Positions 7,279 to 15,664 of a stretch of 33,593 bases of DNA are shown here, piece by piece (the first letter of the stretch is position 1; every line of letters starts with the position of its first letter). Origin of the DNA: Fen-1077 sp050014355. Its GTDB lineage: Bacteria; Chloroflexota; Dehalococcoidia; Dehalococcoidales; RBG-16-60-22. The notes under the pieces were generated by a model. The model was not told the origin of the DNA and ran no database searches. It saw nothing but the letters and a program-made list of their open reading frames with translations. The translations under genes and the position numbers were made by a program. The stretch is taken from assembly GCA_050014355.1 (NCBI GenBank), contig JBEKDL010000012.1:1-33593 (forward strand). Direction: 5' to 3'.

Positions 7279-7311
7279 GTCGGGGCTTCACCGTTTAGGT
7301 GAAGCCCCGAC
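7279..7311. terminator. hairpin terminator between convergent genes
   Basis: Perfect 14-bp stem: GTCGGGGCTTCACC at 7279-7292, loop GTTTA, and GGTGAAGCCCCGAC at 7298-7311. It lies 24 nt after the thiolase stop and 28 nt from the end of the convergent 110-residue gene, so it can serve both. The following T-runs are weak on either side. Confidence 0.7.
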
Positions 7312-7338
7312 TTCATGTTAAAATACTGCTTCAATCAG

Positions 7339-7671
7339 CTATTTGGGCATACCAGGCATCATTTTCTCCGCCGCCTTTATGGTTTCAAGGAAAGACTTCA
7401 TTGATTCGTCGAAATCAGCCAGCGGATAAATCTCACTGTCATAATACGCGAGAATAGGTATAGAGTTCTGGTCTTTCACCCATTCTTCGGCGTTCTTATA
7501 GTCAAGGATAACCACGGAGCAGGCTGCGGGTGAATAATAATATTCCAGGATTTTGCCTTCCTTCTTCTGCTGCTTTATGGCGGCCACGCTTATCTCCATG
7601 AGTTGCCGGGTAACAGCAGGTGGAAGCATCGTGAGTGTGTCCTTCGGCTTGCTAATGGACAGGAATTTCAT
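7339..7671 (-). CDS. small conserved protein, possible dimeric alpha/beta-barrel fold
   Basis: A 110-residue protein, soluble, without signal peptide. It is a paralogue of the neighbouring 106-residue protein: both open MKFL-(S/T)IS-xxKD, have LP near residue 16, a long amphipathic helix and a C-terminal AKAA/IKAAEK-type helix. The layout (MKFLSIS strand, LPP, helix with Gln-Lys-rich end, SVVILDYKNAEEW, then ILAYYDSEIYPLADFDE) resembles muconolactone-isomerase-like ferredoxin-fold proteins. That is fold-level inference only; no function is assigned. AAGGAG precedes the ATG. A 22-codon frame starting after GGGAGGTG in the leader ends in a TGA that overlaps this ATG. Confidence 0.7.
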   Translation of the reverse strand: MKFLSISKPKDTLTMLPPAVTRQLMEISVAAIKQQKKEGKILEYYYSPAACSVVILDYKNAEEWVKDQNSIPILAYYDSEIYPLADFDESMKSFLETIKAAEKMMPGMPK

Positions 7672-7787
7672 CTTTCTTCTCCTTTATTAATGGATACAAT
7701 AATATGGTAGATTACCATATTTCCTAAGACTTTCATCACCTCCCTGCTACCGGAAAGTAAACCGCCCTATTTTTTTAACCTTCACCT

Positions 7788-8108
7788 TTACTTCTTCGCG
7801 GCCTTGGCGCGCTCTTCATACGCTTTAATTGCTTTTTCATCCATCTCAATCACAGGAATACATTCAAAGTTCATATAACCGGCCGCGGCTCTTGGCGATT
7901 GTGTCAGGCTTTGATAATATTCTTCGATGCTGGCATATTCACCGATACTTATTACACCTTTTGGAGTGGAATAAAAATGCAGCTTGTCACCCATTTTCTT
8001 TTTATGATTAATTATATATTCTGCGGATGAAGCATTTAGCTTAGCTTTCTCGGCCTGCGGGAGAGAATAATACACGTCTTTTACGGTACTGATTGTCAGG
8101 AATTTCAT
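7788..8108 (-). CDS. small conserved protein, paralogue of downstream gene
   Basis: A 106-residue paralogue of the gene at 7339-7671 (MKFLTISTVKDVYYSLPQAEKAKLNASS), with the same order of elements: N-terminal strand, LP-started helix, GVISIGEYASIEEYYQ, then a C-terminal Glu/Lys/Ala helix ending ERAKAAKK. The ribosome site and the first 70 or so nucleotides upstream are also duplicated between the copies (AAAGGAGAAGAAAGATG in both). The likely promoter lies at 8235-8262. Function unknown; the muconolactone-isomerase-like fold is suggested only by pattern. Confidence 0.7.
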   Translation of the reverse strand: MKFLTISTVKDVYYSLPQAEKAKLNASSAEYIINHKKKMGDKLHFYSTPKGVISIGEYASIEEYYQSLTQSPRAAAGYMNFECIPVIEMDEKAIKAYEERAKAAKK

Positions 8109-8234
8109 CTTTCTTCTCCTTTATTTTGGATATAACAGTGTGATGGATTAACGTATTTCTTAAGGTCAACATCACCTCCCCGCCGCGGGAACGTAAACAT
8201 AATAATTTATTAACAATTTCAAAAAAAGCTTTTT

Positions 8235-8262
8235 ATTATACCATTTTTTTCTTAGCTGTCAA
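8235..8262 (-). promoter_or_regulatory. sigma70-type promoter of the tandem small-protein genes
   Basis: On the minus strand TTGACA (complement of 8257-8262) and TATAAT (complement of 8235-8240), both perfect consensus hexamers, are 16 nt apart. It gives a leader of about 120 nt containing a GGGGAGGTGATG sequence that is conserved in the leader of the second paralogue. Confidence 0.75.
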
Positions 8263-8344
8263 TATTTATTACATTCAGGCTATTCCTTAACAGTATTCGG
8301 TTGTGTTAAAATATTAGGATAATTCTGACCGAGAGGTTGCGGCA

Positions 8345-9346
8345 ATGACAAAATTAGTCGGCTGGCACTGGGGAACAGATAGTAAAAAAGGACTAACACC
8401 AGAGCAATCGCCGGAAGAACCTCCGCGCGTCGAGTCGATTACCTGGGGCGACCTCACCTGGGTGAATATCCAATCTCCGACTAAACGCGAAATCGAGTGG
8501 CTGGCCAAAAACTATCAATTCCACCCTCTGACCCTCGATGACTGCCTTAGCCGCAAACAAATCTCCAAAATAGACGTATATCCCGGATATCTCTTCTTCA
8601 TCTTTCACTACCCTCTTTACCACAAAGAGACCCGTATAGCTACCAAGCGGCAGTGGTCAGCTTTCATCGGCGAAAACTACCTGGTCACGGTCCATACCGA
8701 AGAAATGAAAACGCTGGTAGCGCTTTTCCACGATTGCCAGGTAAATGAGGAAACCCGCAAAGAGTATTTCAGCGGCGGTTCGGGTTTCCTGCTGTACCGT
8801 TTGCTCGACAGTTCAATAGACGCTTATTTCCCTGTCCTGGACAAGATTTTAAGCCTTATCGAGGAAATAGAAGACTCCGTTTTCGATGAGGAAGTCGAGG
8901 CCGCCAAGGAAATCAGCGTTTTGAGGAGAGATATCATCACCCAGCGGGCGGTCTTTTTCCCCACCCGCGCTATCTTCATCGAGATGGAAAACAAGCTCAA
9001 ACGCTACAGCAAGACCGATGTCACGGCCTATTATAACGACCTCATGGACCATATTAACCGGATATGCGATACGCTGGATGAGGCCAAAGAGATAATCGAG
9101 GTGTTTAGCGATAGCGACTATACGCTGGCCACCCACCGCATTAATCGAATCGTGCGTGTCCTGAATATCCTGGCTACCATCATGTTACCGTTTTTAATCG
9201 TATCAAGCCTTTACGGGATGAACGTGCTGCTGCCTGGCGGCGTGGGAGAAGCCACGCATTTCGAGAGTTTCCTTTTTTTGCTCGTGATTATGGCGCTGAT
9301 TGCGGCGCTTATGCTCTATTACTTCCACCGTCGCCGCTGGATTTAA
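8345..9346 (+). CDS. corA: CorA-family divalent metal transporter
   Basis: A 333-residue inner-membrane Mg2+/Co2+/Ni2+ channel. A long acidic cytoplasmic domain precedes two C-terminal membrane helices (VLNILATIMLPFLIVSSL and FLFLLVIMALIAALMLYYF), with the signature YGMNV (Tyr290-Gly-Met-Asn293) at the end of the first. The C-terminus HRRRWI is a typical basic cytoplasmic tail. The family's long stalk helix region is seen about residues 180-265. The queuosine-type transporter starts 3 nt after its stop, so they are co-transcribed. GAGAGG precedes the ATG. The ion is not readable from sequence. Confidence 0.92.
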   Translation: MTKLVGWHWGTDSKKGLTPEQSPEEPPRVESITWGDLTWVNIQSPTKREIEWLAKNYQFHPLTLDDCLSRKQISKIDVYPGYLFFIFHYPLYHKETRIATKRQWSAFIGENYLVTVHTEEMKTLVALFHDCQVNEETRKEYFSGGSGFLLYRLLDSSIDAYFPVLDKILSLIEEIEDSVFDEEVEAAKEISVLRRDIITQRAVFFPTRAIFIEMENKLKRYSKTDVTAYYNDLMDHINRICDTLDEAKEIIEVFSDSDYTLATHRINRIVRVLNILATIMLPFLIVSSLYGMNVLLPGGVGEATHFESFLFLLVIMALIAALMLYYFHRRRWI

Positions 9347-9349
9347 AAA

Positions 9350-10021
9350 ATGAAGATTTCCTACCGCCTTGTAATTTGCATCGCTATATTCATTACCTGT
9401 CTTATCGCCTCCAACGTTATTGCCGTTAAAATTATCAGCCTGGGTCATGTGGTGCTGCCGGCTGCAATTTTTATTTTTCCCGTAAGTTATATCTTCGGCG
9501 ACATTCTGACCGAGGTCTATGGTTACCGCGTGGCAAGGAAAGTTATCTGGCTCGGTTTTATCTGCAATCTTCTTTTCGTGTTTTTCGTCTGGGTGGGGCA
9601 AATATTACCCGCGGCGGGGTTCTGGCAGGGACAGGGGGCTTATAAAAGCATCCTGGGCTATACGCCGCGCCTGCTTATCGCCTCTTTTTGCGGCTACCTG
9701 GCAGGTGAGTTTGTCAATTCCTTCGTACTTTCAAAGATGAAGATTCTGACCAAAGGACGCTGGCTGTGGAGCCGGACGATTGGTTCGACGGTAGTGGGCC
9801 AGGCATTCGATACCTCGATTTTTATCACGCTGGCCTTTGTTGGTACCTCTTCATTTGCACCGATTATGATTTTCAATCATTGGTGGGCGAAAGTTCTCAT
9901 TGAAGCTGTGGCTACTCCTGCCACTTATGCTATAGTGAGGTGGTTGAAGAGGAATGAAGGTGTAGATACCTACGACTATAAGACGAGATATAATCCTTTC
10001 CTAATCACGAACCAGGGATAA
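9350..10021 (+). CDS. yhhQ: queuosine precursor transporter (VUT/DUF165 family)
   Basis: A 223-residue integral membrane protein with about six hydrophobic segments. The family signatures are IASNVIAVKIIS near the start, FPVSYIFGDILTEVYGYRVARKVIW (split here as PVSYIFGDILTEVYGY and RVARKVIW), and RTIGSTVVGQAFDTSIF. Members of this family import 7-cyano-7-deazaguanine or related precursors for tRNA queuosine. The gene is tightly linked to corA (3-nt gap) and its stop overlaps the next start (TAATG). No queuosine biosynthesis genes are in the window, consistent with salvage but not proof of it. Confidence 0.85.
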   Translation: MKISYRLVICIAIFITCLIASNVIAVKIISLGHVVLPAAIFIFPVSYIFGDILTEVYGYRVARKVIWLGFICNLLFVFFVWVGQILPAAGFWQGQGAYKSILGYTPRLLIASFCGYLAGEFVNSFVLSKMKILTKGRWLWSRTIGSTVVGQAFDTSIFITLAFVGTSSFAPIMIFNHWWAKVLIEAVATPATYAIVRWLKRNEGVDTYDYKTRYNPFLITNQG

Positions 10022-10797
10022 TGGTAATGAAGATACGTATCCTCGGCGCGCATAATATAGAATCGAAAGACACCGGGTGCACCTGCCTGCTAATCAACGA
10101 TGTCCTTGCACTGGATGCGGGCGAGATAACATCCAGGCTGTCCCTGAAAGCGCAGCAGAAGCTCCAGGCCGTCCTGCTCACTCACCGGCATTACGACCAC
10201 GTTAAAGACCTACCGGCCCTGGGCATGAATTTTTACCTGACGGGAAAAACGCTCGCAATATACACTATCCAGTCTGTTTACGAAGACCTTGCCCATTATT
10301 TATTAGACGGTACGCTTTATCCCGACTTCACGAAGAGGCCTGCGGACAAACCGGCGCTTAAGTTTACCATTGTTGAGCCCGGGCAGGAGATATCCATCGG
10401 GCTTTACAGAATACTGGCGGTACCGGTGAACCACGCGGTAACCTGTGTTGGCTATCAAATTACTTCGCCTGAAGGGAAAAAGCTATTCTATACGTCGGAT
10501 ACCGGCCCGGGGCTGGCGGACTGCTGGCCCTTGGTATCGCCGGACATGCTTATCACTGAAGTAACCGTCCCTAACAAATACCGGGATTTCGCTATCGAAG
10601 CCGGGCACCTTACTCCCGCTCAACTTCAGACGGAACTGGAAGGTTTCCGGACGGTCAAAGGCTATTTGCCCCGGGTAATCACCTTGCATGCTAATCCCTT
10701 CTATCAGGATGAAATAGCCGCCGAGCTGGCTGGTGTCGCCGCTGTCCTGAAGATAAACATCCTTTTAGGCCACGAGGGGATGCGCCTCGATTTGTAA
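10021..10797 (+). CDS. metallo-beta-lactamase-fold hydrolase
   Basis: A 258-residue cytoplasmic MBL-fold protein. The metal-binding signature is THRHYDH (His55, His57, Asp59, His60 after LLTH). Further ligands are likely VNHAVTC, the Asp of YTSDTGPG and the His of ITLHANP. This fold covers phosphodiesterases, nucleases and thioesterases; the SDTGPG-type motif is seen in PhnP/phosphodiesterase-like members, but I cannot name a substrate. The ATG overlaps the previous stop by one base; ATGGTAATG offers two in-frame starts three codons apart. It is followed 21 nt later by the Mut7-C gene. Confidence 0.82.
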   Translation: MVMKIRILGAHNIESKDTGCTCLLINDVLALDAGEITSRLSLKAQQKLQAVLLTHRHYDHVKDLPALGMNFYLTGKTLAIYTIQSVYEDLAHYLLDGTLYPDFTKRPADKPALKFTIVEPGQEISIGLYRILAVPVNHAVTCVGYQITSPEGKKLFYTSDTGPGLADCWPLVSPDMLITEVTVPNKYRDFAIEAGHLTPAQLQTELEGFRTVKGYLPRVITLHANPFYQDEIAAELAGVAAVLKINILLGHEGMRLDL

Positions 10798-10818
10798 GTT
10801 AAAACGCCCGATAAGTCA

Positions 10819-11295
10819 ATGTTAAAGTTCATCGTCGACGAGAACGTGGGCAAGCTGGCGGGGTGGCTCCGGATGTTGGGGTTCGATAGCGCGTTCTTCA
10901 CCGGCGTGGACGACTCCGCCATGGTCAGGCAGGCTCTCGCGGAAGGAAGGATATTGCTGACCCGCGACACGGAAATCATGAAAAGGCGGGTCGTTAATAA
11001 CGGGCGGCTTAAAGCGGTCTTTTTTAAAAGCGAGGACCCGGAGCAGCAAATGCGGCGGCTCCTGATTGAGTTCGACCTTAGAGGACAGGCCCATCCTTTC
11101 ACGCTTTGCCTGGAAGACAACCAGCCCCTGGTGGAAAAAAGACCTGATGAGGTAAAAGACCGTGTGCCGCCCTACGTTTTTCGGACCCAGACACAGTACA
11201 TGGAATGCCCTTCCTGCCGCCGCGTTTACTGGCGAGGCACCCACTGGCAGGCGATGCAGCGGAAACTGGAAGAGCTGGCACAGGTAAACGGATAG
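10819..11295 (+). CDS. Mut7-C RNase/PIN-like domain protein
   Basis: A 158-residue protein of the Mut7-C family. The PIN-like part has FIVDENVGKLAGWLRMLGFD (residues 4-23) with acidic Asp7/Glu8, and ILLTRDTEIMKRR with Asp50/Glu52. The C-terminal zinc-ribbon part ends YMECPSCRRVYWRGTHW with Cys130 and Cys133. The first knuckle, usually CxxC, has Cys97 followed by Leu-Glu-Asp100, so one expected cysteine is replaced by Asp; metal binding there may be weakened. Family members are predicted RNases. It is in the same run as the MBL hydrolase, possibly an RNA-processing pair (inference). Confidence 0.82.
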   Translation: MLKFIVDENVGKLAGWLRMLGFDSAFFTGVDDSAMVRQALAEGRILLTRDTEIMKRRVVNNGRLKAVFFKSEDPEQQMRRLLIEFDLRGQAHPFTLCLEDNQPLVEKRPDEVKDRVPPYVFRTQTQYMECPSCRRVYWRGTHWQAMQRKLEELAQVNG

Positions 11296-11316
11296 ATAGT
11301 AACGGGAGGTACGGCG

Positions 11317-11910
11317 ATGAAAGTCTACGAAGCAACGAAAAAGCGGCGTTCGGTCAGGCGTTTCAAGGACAGGCCCGTGCCTTTTGAAGTCCTGGAGAAA
11401 TGCGTCAACGCAGCCAGGCTGGCGCCGAGCGGCCGCAATAGCCAGGTATGTGAGTATATCGCCATTAATGACGCAGCTATTTTACCCGGCATATTCGAAA
11501 ACATCGGCGGTTCAGTCAAGCTGCCCCCGGAAAAGGGCGGCCCGCGACCGGAGCAAACCGCTCGAGCTTACATTATTATCCTGATTAACAAAAATATTGA
11601 ACCTGATGCCAATCAACGTAGAATGTCTTATTATGACGTGGGTATGGCGGCGGAGAACATCATGCTGGTAGCCCTGGAGCAGGGCCTCGGCTCTTGCCCG
11701 GTAATGAGGTACGATGAAAGCGCCCTTAAGCCGATTCTGAATATTCCGGATAATTTCGATATCGCCCTCGTCATCGTCATGGGCTATCCCGACGAAAGCC
11801 CCGTGGCAGAGGTATCTACCGGCGCGGTGGACGTAAAAGTGGACGAAAAAGGCGTGCGCCACGTCTACAAGAGGAAGCTGGCGGATATCCTTCATAAAAA
11901 TGGATTTTAA
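11317..11910 (+). CDS. nitroreductase-family FMN oxidoreductase
   Basis: A 197-residue protein of the NADH oxidase/nitroreductase superfamily. The FMN phosphate-binding N-terminus is AxxKRRSVRRFKDRPV (residues 5-20), followed by AARLAPSGRNSQ and the central AAENIMLVALEQGLGSCPV helix with VMGYPDES near the C-terminus. Such enzymes reduce nitro groups, flavins or enones with NAD(P)H; the substrate is unknown. GGGAGG precedes the ATG. It is 21 nt after the Mut7-C gene and followed by a 200-nt AT-rich gap. No truncation. Confidence 0.88.
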   Translation: MKVYEATKKRRSVRRFKDRPVPFEVLEKCVNAARLAPSGRNSQVCEYIAINDAAILPGIFENIGGSVKLPPEKGGPRPEQTARAYIIILINKNIEPDANQRRMSYYDVGMAAENIMLVALEQGLGSCPVMRYDESALKPILNIPDNFDIALVIVMGYPDESPVAEVSTGAVDVKVDEKGVRHVYKRKLADILHKNGF

Positions 11911-12114
11911 GTCAGCTGAAAAATCAAAGGGGAAATCTCAAAGCCATCGCCTGAAGCTTAAAACTTGGTGATATTTCTGCTAGCCAAATTTTTGCTTTTA
12001 AGCTATGGTTTTGACTTTTAAGCTTTGAGCTTTAACTTGCCTGCCGCTTTCACTCTCTTGACCGTATTCCTATTTATTGCTACACTCAATCCAACGGGAG
12101 TTGGTATATCAGCT

Positions 12115-13665
12115 ATGAAAATCGTCACAGCGGAACAGATGAGGCGGATTGACCGAGAGTGTGCCCGTTTGGGTATGCCTGTCAATGCGCTCATGGAAAA
12201 CGCCGGCAAAGCCGTGGCGGAAGAGACGCGTAAGCATCTGGGCGCTTTAAAAGGGCAACATATCCTGTGCCTGGTCGGCGCGGGGAACAACGGCGGCGAC
12301 GGCCTGGTGGCCGCCCGCTATCTTCACGAGTGGGGTGCTAAAGTCACCGTCTACCTGTGCAGCGACCGCCCTGCGGACGACGCTAATCTCAAACTCGCGG
12401 GGGAACGCGGCATTGAATGCCTCGAAGCTAAAGCCGATAAAAGCCTGAAAAAGTTCGCTGGACTGCTGGGCTCCGCCACGTGCGTTATCGATGCGCTGCT
12501 GGGCACGGGGAAAATGCGCCCGCTCGAAGGTATCTTTAAAAGCGTCCTGGAGAAAGTTAATGCAGCAAAGCAAAACCGTTCACTCTTCGTTGTAGCGATA
12601 GACTTACCCTCCGGCCTGGATGCCGATACTGGCGCTATCGACCCCGCCTGCCCTTTCGCTGATTTAACGGTAACACTGGCCTTTCCCAAGCCCGGCCTGT
12701 TCATCTTTCCCGGGGCGGAAAGGGTGGGGAGGCTTATTATCGCCGACATCGGCATACCGGAATCGCTGGCCGATTCTATTACCCTCGAGCTGCTTACGAG
12801 AGACTGGGCGCGGACAGCACTGCCCAAGCGTCCTTTAAAATCTAATAAAGGGAGCTTCGGGCGGGTGATGGTCGTGGCGGGGTCGGAAAACTATGTCGGC
12901 GCGGCGTATCTCGCCTGCTCCGGCGCTTTAAGGGCGGGTGCGGGGCTGGTGACTTTAGCGACGCCCCGGAGCCTGCTGCCGATTCTGGCCGCCAAACTGA
13001 ACGAGGTAACCTATCTCCCTCTGCCGGAAAAAGAGCCCGGGGCTGTTTCCGCGGAAGCTGCGGAAATCGTCACTCGCGAGTGCGGCCAGTATGATGTCTT
13101 GCTTATCGGCTGCGGCCTGGGACAGCGCCCGGAAACCGCGGAATTTGTTAAATCCCTGCTGGGTAAAAAAGGCCTGCCGCCCATGGTCGTCGACGCCGAT
13201 GGGCTTAACATAATATCAACGTTGCCGGAATGGTGGCATAAACTGCCTGATACAACCGTGCTTACCCCCCACCCCGGAGAGATGGCCCGCCTGTGCGGCC
13301 TATCCGTGGAAGAAATACAGGCAGGCCGGATGGGTATAGCCGCAAAATTTGCCGGGGAGTGGCGGAAAACGGTCGTCTTGAAAGGGGCGTATACCGCCAT
13401 TGCCGCGGCGGATGGGAAATGCCGGCTAAGTCCTTTTGCCAATCCGGGCCTGGCCACGGCGGGAACAGGGGACGTCCTGGCCGGCGTCATCGCCGGGTTG
13501 GCGGCGCAGGGGCTAACGCTTTACGAGGCGGCCTCGATGGGTGTTTACCTGCATGGAGAAGCCGGAGAAAAGGTGAAAAATGACCTGGGCGATACCGGCA
13601 TGATTGCCTCTGACCTTCTTCCGGCGCTGCCGGTGATTATCAAACAGATAAAACACAGGGGCTGA
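12115..13665 (+). CDS. nnr: bifunctional NAD(P)H-hydrate epimerase/dehydratase
   Basis: A 516-residue fusion that repairs hydrated NAD(P)H. The N-terminal epimerase domain (about 1-215) has the GAGNNGGDGLVAARYL motif and LPSGLDADTG. The C-terminal ADP-dependent dehydratase (about 230-510) has GSFGRVMVVAGS, VVDADGLN, LTPHPGEMARL and the phosphate-binding ATAGTGDVLAGVIAGL. I start it at ATG 12115 (MKIVTAEQMRRID), where homology begins; an upstream in-frame TTG at 12025 would add 30 hydrophobic residues with no support. CGGGAG lies 14 nt before the ATG, rather distant. It leads a cofactor run with coaX 13 nt downstream. Confidence 0.92.
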   Translation: MKIVTAEQMRRIDRECARLGMPVNALMENAGKAVAEETRKHLGALKGQHILCLVGAGNNGGDGLVAARYLHEWGAKVTVYLCSDRPADDANLKLAGERGIECLEAKADKSLKKFAGLLGSATCVIDALLGTGKMRPLEGIFKSVLEKVNAAKQNRSLFVVAIDLPSGLDADTGAIDPACPFADLTVTLAFPKPGLFIFPGAERVGRLIIADIGIPESLADSITLELLTRDWARTALPKRPLKSNKGSFGRVMVVAGSENYVGAAYLACSGALRAGAGLVTLATPRSLLPILAAKLNEVTYLPLPEKEPGAVSAEAAEIVTRECGQYDVLLIGCGLGQRPETAEFVKSLLGKKGLPPMVVDADGLNIISTLPEWWHKLPDTTVLTPHPGEMARLCGLSVEEIQAGRMGIAAKFAGEWRKTVVLKGAYTAIAAADGKCRLSPFANPGLATAGTGDVLAGVIAGLAAQGLTLYEAASMGVYLHGEAGEKVKNDLGDTGMIASDLLPALPVIIKQIKHRG

Positions 13666-13678
13666 AGAGGAGAGAAAT

Positions 13679-14446
13679 ATGTTGCTGGCTTTTGATATCG
13701 GCAATACCAACATTAAGGCGGGAGTTTTCGACGGCGATAAATTAAGCGCCACTTTCCATCTGGCCACGCATGTCAACCAGATGCCGGACGAGTACGCGGT
13801 CTTTATTTTAAATTTGCTGCGCCAGCGCGGTATCGAGGTTGCCGGTATCAAAGAGGGGGCGATAAGCTGCGTCGTTCCGCCTCTCCATACGGTGTTTCAT
13901 GAGCTTTTCGAGAGGTATTTCAATATCAGGCCGCTGGCAGTGGGTCCCGGCATGAAAACGGGTGTCCGCATCCGCTATGATAATCCCCGCGAGCTGGGCG
14001 GTGACCGCATTTCCAACGCGGCGGGGGCGCTTAGTCTCTATCGGCCGCCGATAATCGTCGTCGCCATGGGGACAGCCACGGCCTTCGACACGATTTCCAA
14101 GGAAGGCGATTACCTAGGTGGGGCGGTCGCTCCCGGCATCGCCATCGCCGCCGAGGCCCTGTACACCCGGACTGCCGCGCTCCCCAGGGTGGAGCTGGTG
14201 CGCCCGAAGCGCGCCATCGGCAGCAATACGCCGGCCGCCATGCAGTCCGGCATTATCTTCGGGTATGCCGGGCTTATCGAAGGAATTGTCACGCGAATTC
14301 AGGAAGAGCTGGGTGAAAAAGGGACAGTTGTTGCCACCGGAGGTTATTCCGACATCATTGCTAAAGAGACGAAAGTCATCGATAAAGTTAATCCCAACCT
14401 GACACTCATCGGGATTAAGGTAATACATGATTTGAATCGGGAATAG
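13679..14446 (+). CDS. coaX: type III pantothenate kinase
   Basis: A 255-residue kinase that phosphorylates pantothenate, the first step to CoA, and in this family is not inhibited by CoA. The ASKHA-fold phosphate-binding motif DIGNTNIKAGVFDGD is at the N-terminus; GPGMKTGVRIRYDNP, ELGGDRISNA with catalytic Asp, and MGTATAFDTI follow, with GGAVAPGI and a C-terminal VVATGGYSDII. GAGGAG precedes the ATG, 13 nt after the NAD(P)HX repair gene. The next pathway enzyme (CoaBC) follows 16 nt downstream, so three consecutive steps to CoA are co-expressed. Confidence 0.95.
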   Translation: MLLAFDIGNTNIKAGVFDGDKLSATFHLATHVNQMPDEYAVFILNLLRQRGIEVAGIKEGAISCVVPPLHTVFHELFERYFNIRPLAVGPGMKTGVRIRYDNPRELGGDRISNAAGALSLYRPPIIVVAMGTATAFDTISKEGDYLGGAVAPGIAIAAEALYTRTAALPRVELVRPKRAIGSNTPAAMQSGIIFGYAGLIEGIVTRIQEELGEKGTVVATGGYSDIIAKETKVIDKVNPNLTLIGIKVIHDLNRE

Positions 14447-14462
14447 CGCGCAGGAGACTACC

Positions 14463-15656
14463 ATGCTGAAAGATAAGACCATAGTTCTGGGTATTACCGG
14501 CGGCATTGCCGCGTACAAGGCCGCTGACCTTGCCAGCAAGCTGACGCAGGCCGGCGCTAAAGTAGAAACGATTATGACCGAAGCGGCTAAAAAGTTTATC
14601 ACGCCGCTAACGCTGCGAAATATTACAAACCGGCCGGTGGTGACGGACATGTTCGAGCTTTCTTCCGAGTGGAGCGTGGAACATGTCGCTTTAGCCGAAG
14701 CCGCTGATGTGGTCGTTATCGCCCCGGCCACGGCCAATACCATCGCGCGGCTGGCGGCGGGTATCGCCGATGACATGATTGGCACGGTTGTGCTGGCGAC
14801 ACAAGCGCCGGTCATCATCGCCCCGGCCATGAACGATAACATGTACCGGAACACCGTCACACAGCAGAACGTGGCGGCGCTTAAGAAACGCGGTTTCACC
14901 TTCATCGGGCCGGAGTACGGTCGTTTGGCTTCCGGGAAAATCGGGAAAGGGCGCCTGGCCGATACGCTTAAAATTATCGAAGTCATCGAAAAAGTGCTCG
15001 TAAAAAAGGCGGATTTAGAGGGCAAACGCATCGTGGTGACGGCCGGCGGCACGCAGGAGCCCATCGACCCCGTACGGCACATCAGCAACCGCTCCTCGGG
15101 TAAAATGGGCTACGCTCTAGCCGAGGCGGCGCGCGATAGGGGAGCGCAGGTCACGCTGGTGACCGCCCCTGCCACCCAGCCGATACCCGATGGCGTGGAG
15201 GTGGTTAAGGTGAGGACGGCCGCCGAGATGAAAAAAGCGGTGGCGGCGGCGGTGAAAAAGGCCGATGCTCTCATCATGGCGGCGGCGCCGGCGGACTACC
15301 AGCCGAAAGCTGTCGCTAAGTCCAAGATTAAAAAGGAATCTAGGGAAAGCCTGACGCTGGAGCTGGTGAAGACGCCGGATATTTTAAGCGAGGTCACGGG
15401 AGATTTTATTAAGGTGGGCTTTGCGGCGGAAAGCGAAAACATGGTGGCCAACGCTAAAAAGAAGCTCCGGAGCAAGGGGCTGGACCTGGTGGTGGCTAAC
15501 GACATTACCCAGGCCGACGCCGGCTTCGACGTGGACACGAACAGGGTGACGCTCATCGATAAAAAAGGCAAGGTTGCCGAATTGCCGTTAATGAGCAAAC
15601 GCGAGGTAGCGGAGCGCATACTGGACAGGGTAAAGGGGTTGATGGGGAAGAAATAG
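14463..15656 (+). CDS. coaBC: phosphopantothenoylcysteine decarboxylase/synthetase
   Basis: A 397-residue bifunctional enzyme. The FMN-dependent decarboxylase domain (about 1-180) has GITGGIAAYKA (10-20), active His74 in SVEHVALA and the PAMNDNM motif with Asn124. The ligase domain (about 185-397) has VTAGGTQEPIDPVRHISN, SSGKMGYALAE and AAPADYQPKA. At the position of the E. coli catalytic Cys in the LACG loop this protein has Ser157 (RLASGKIGKGRL), a variant that may alter the final reduction step. It converts 4'-phosphopantothenate to 4'-phosphopantetheine in CoA synthesis. It follows coaX by 16 nt. Confidence 0.95.
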   Translation: MLKDKTIVLGITGGIAAYKAADLASKLTQAGAKVETIMTEAAKKFITPLTLRNITNRPVVTDMFELSSEWSVEHVALAEAADVVVIAPATANTIARLAAGIADDMIGTVVLATQAPVIIAPAMNDNMYRNTVTQQNVAALKKRGFTFIGPEYGRLASGKIGKGRLADTLKIIEVIEKVLVKKADLEGKRIVVTAGGTQEPIDPVRHISNRSSGKMGYALAEAARDRGAQVTLVTAPATQPIPDGVEVVKVRTAAEMKKAVAAAVKKADALIMAAAPADYQPKAVAKSKIKKESRESLTLELVKTPDILSEVTGDFIKVGFAAESENMVANAKKKLRSKGLDLVVANDITQADAGFDVDTNRVTLIDKKGKVAELPLMSKREVAERILDRVKGLMGKK

Positions 15657-15664
15657 GAGTTGAT

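Noticed and set aside
12025..12114. N-terminal extension of the NAD(P)HX repair enzyme from a TTG
   Set aside because: The extra 30 residues are hydrophobic and outside the family's start; homology begins at ATG 12115, and a membrane anchor on this cytosolic enzyme is unlikely.
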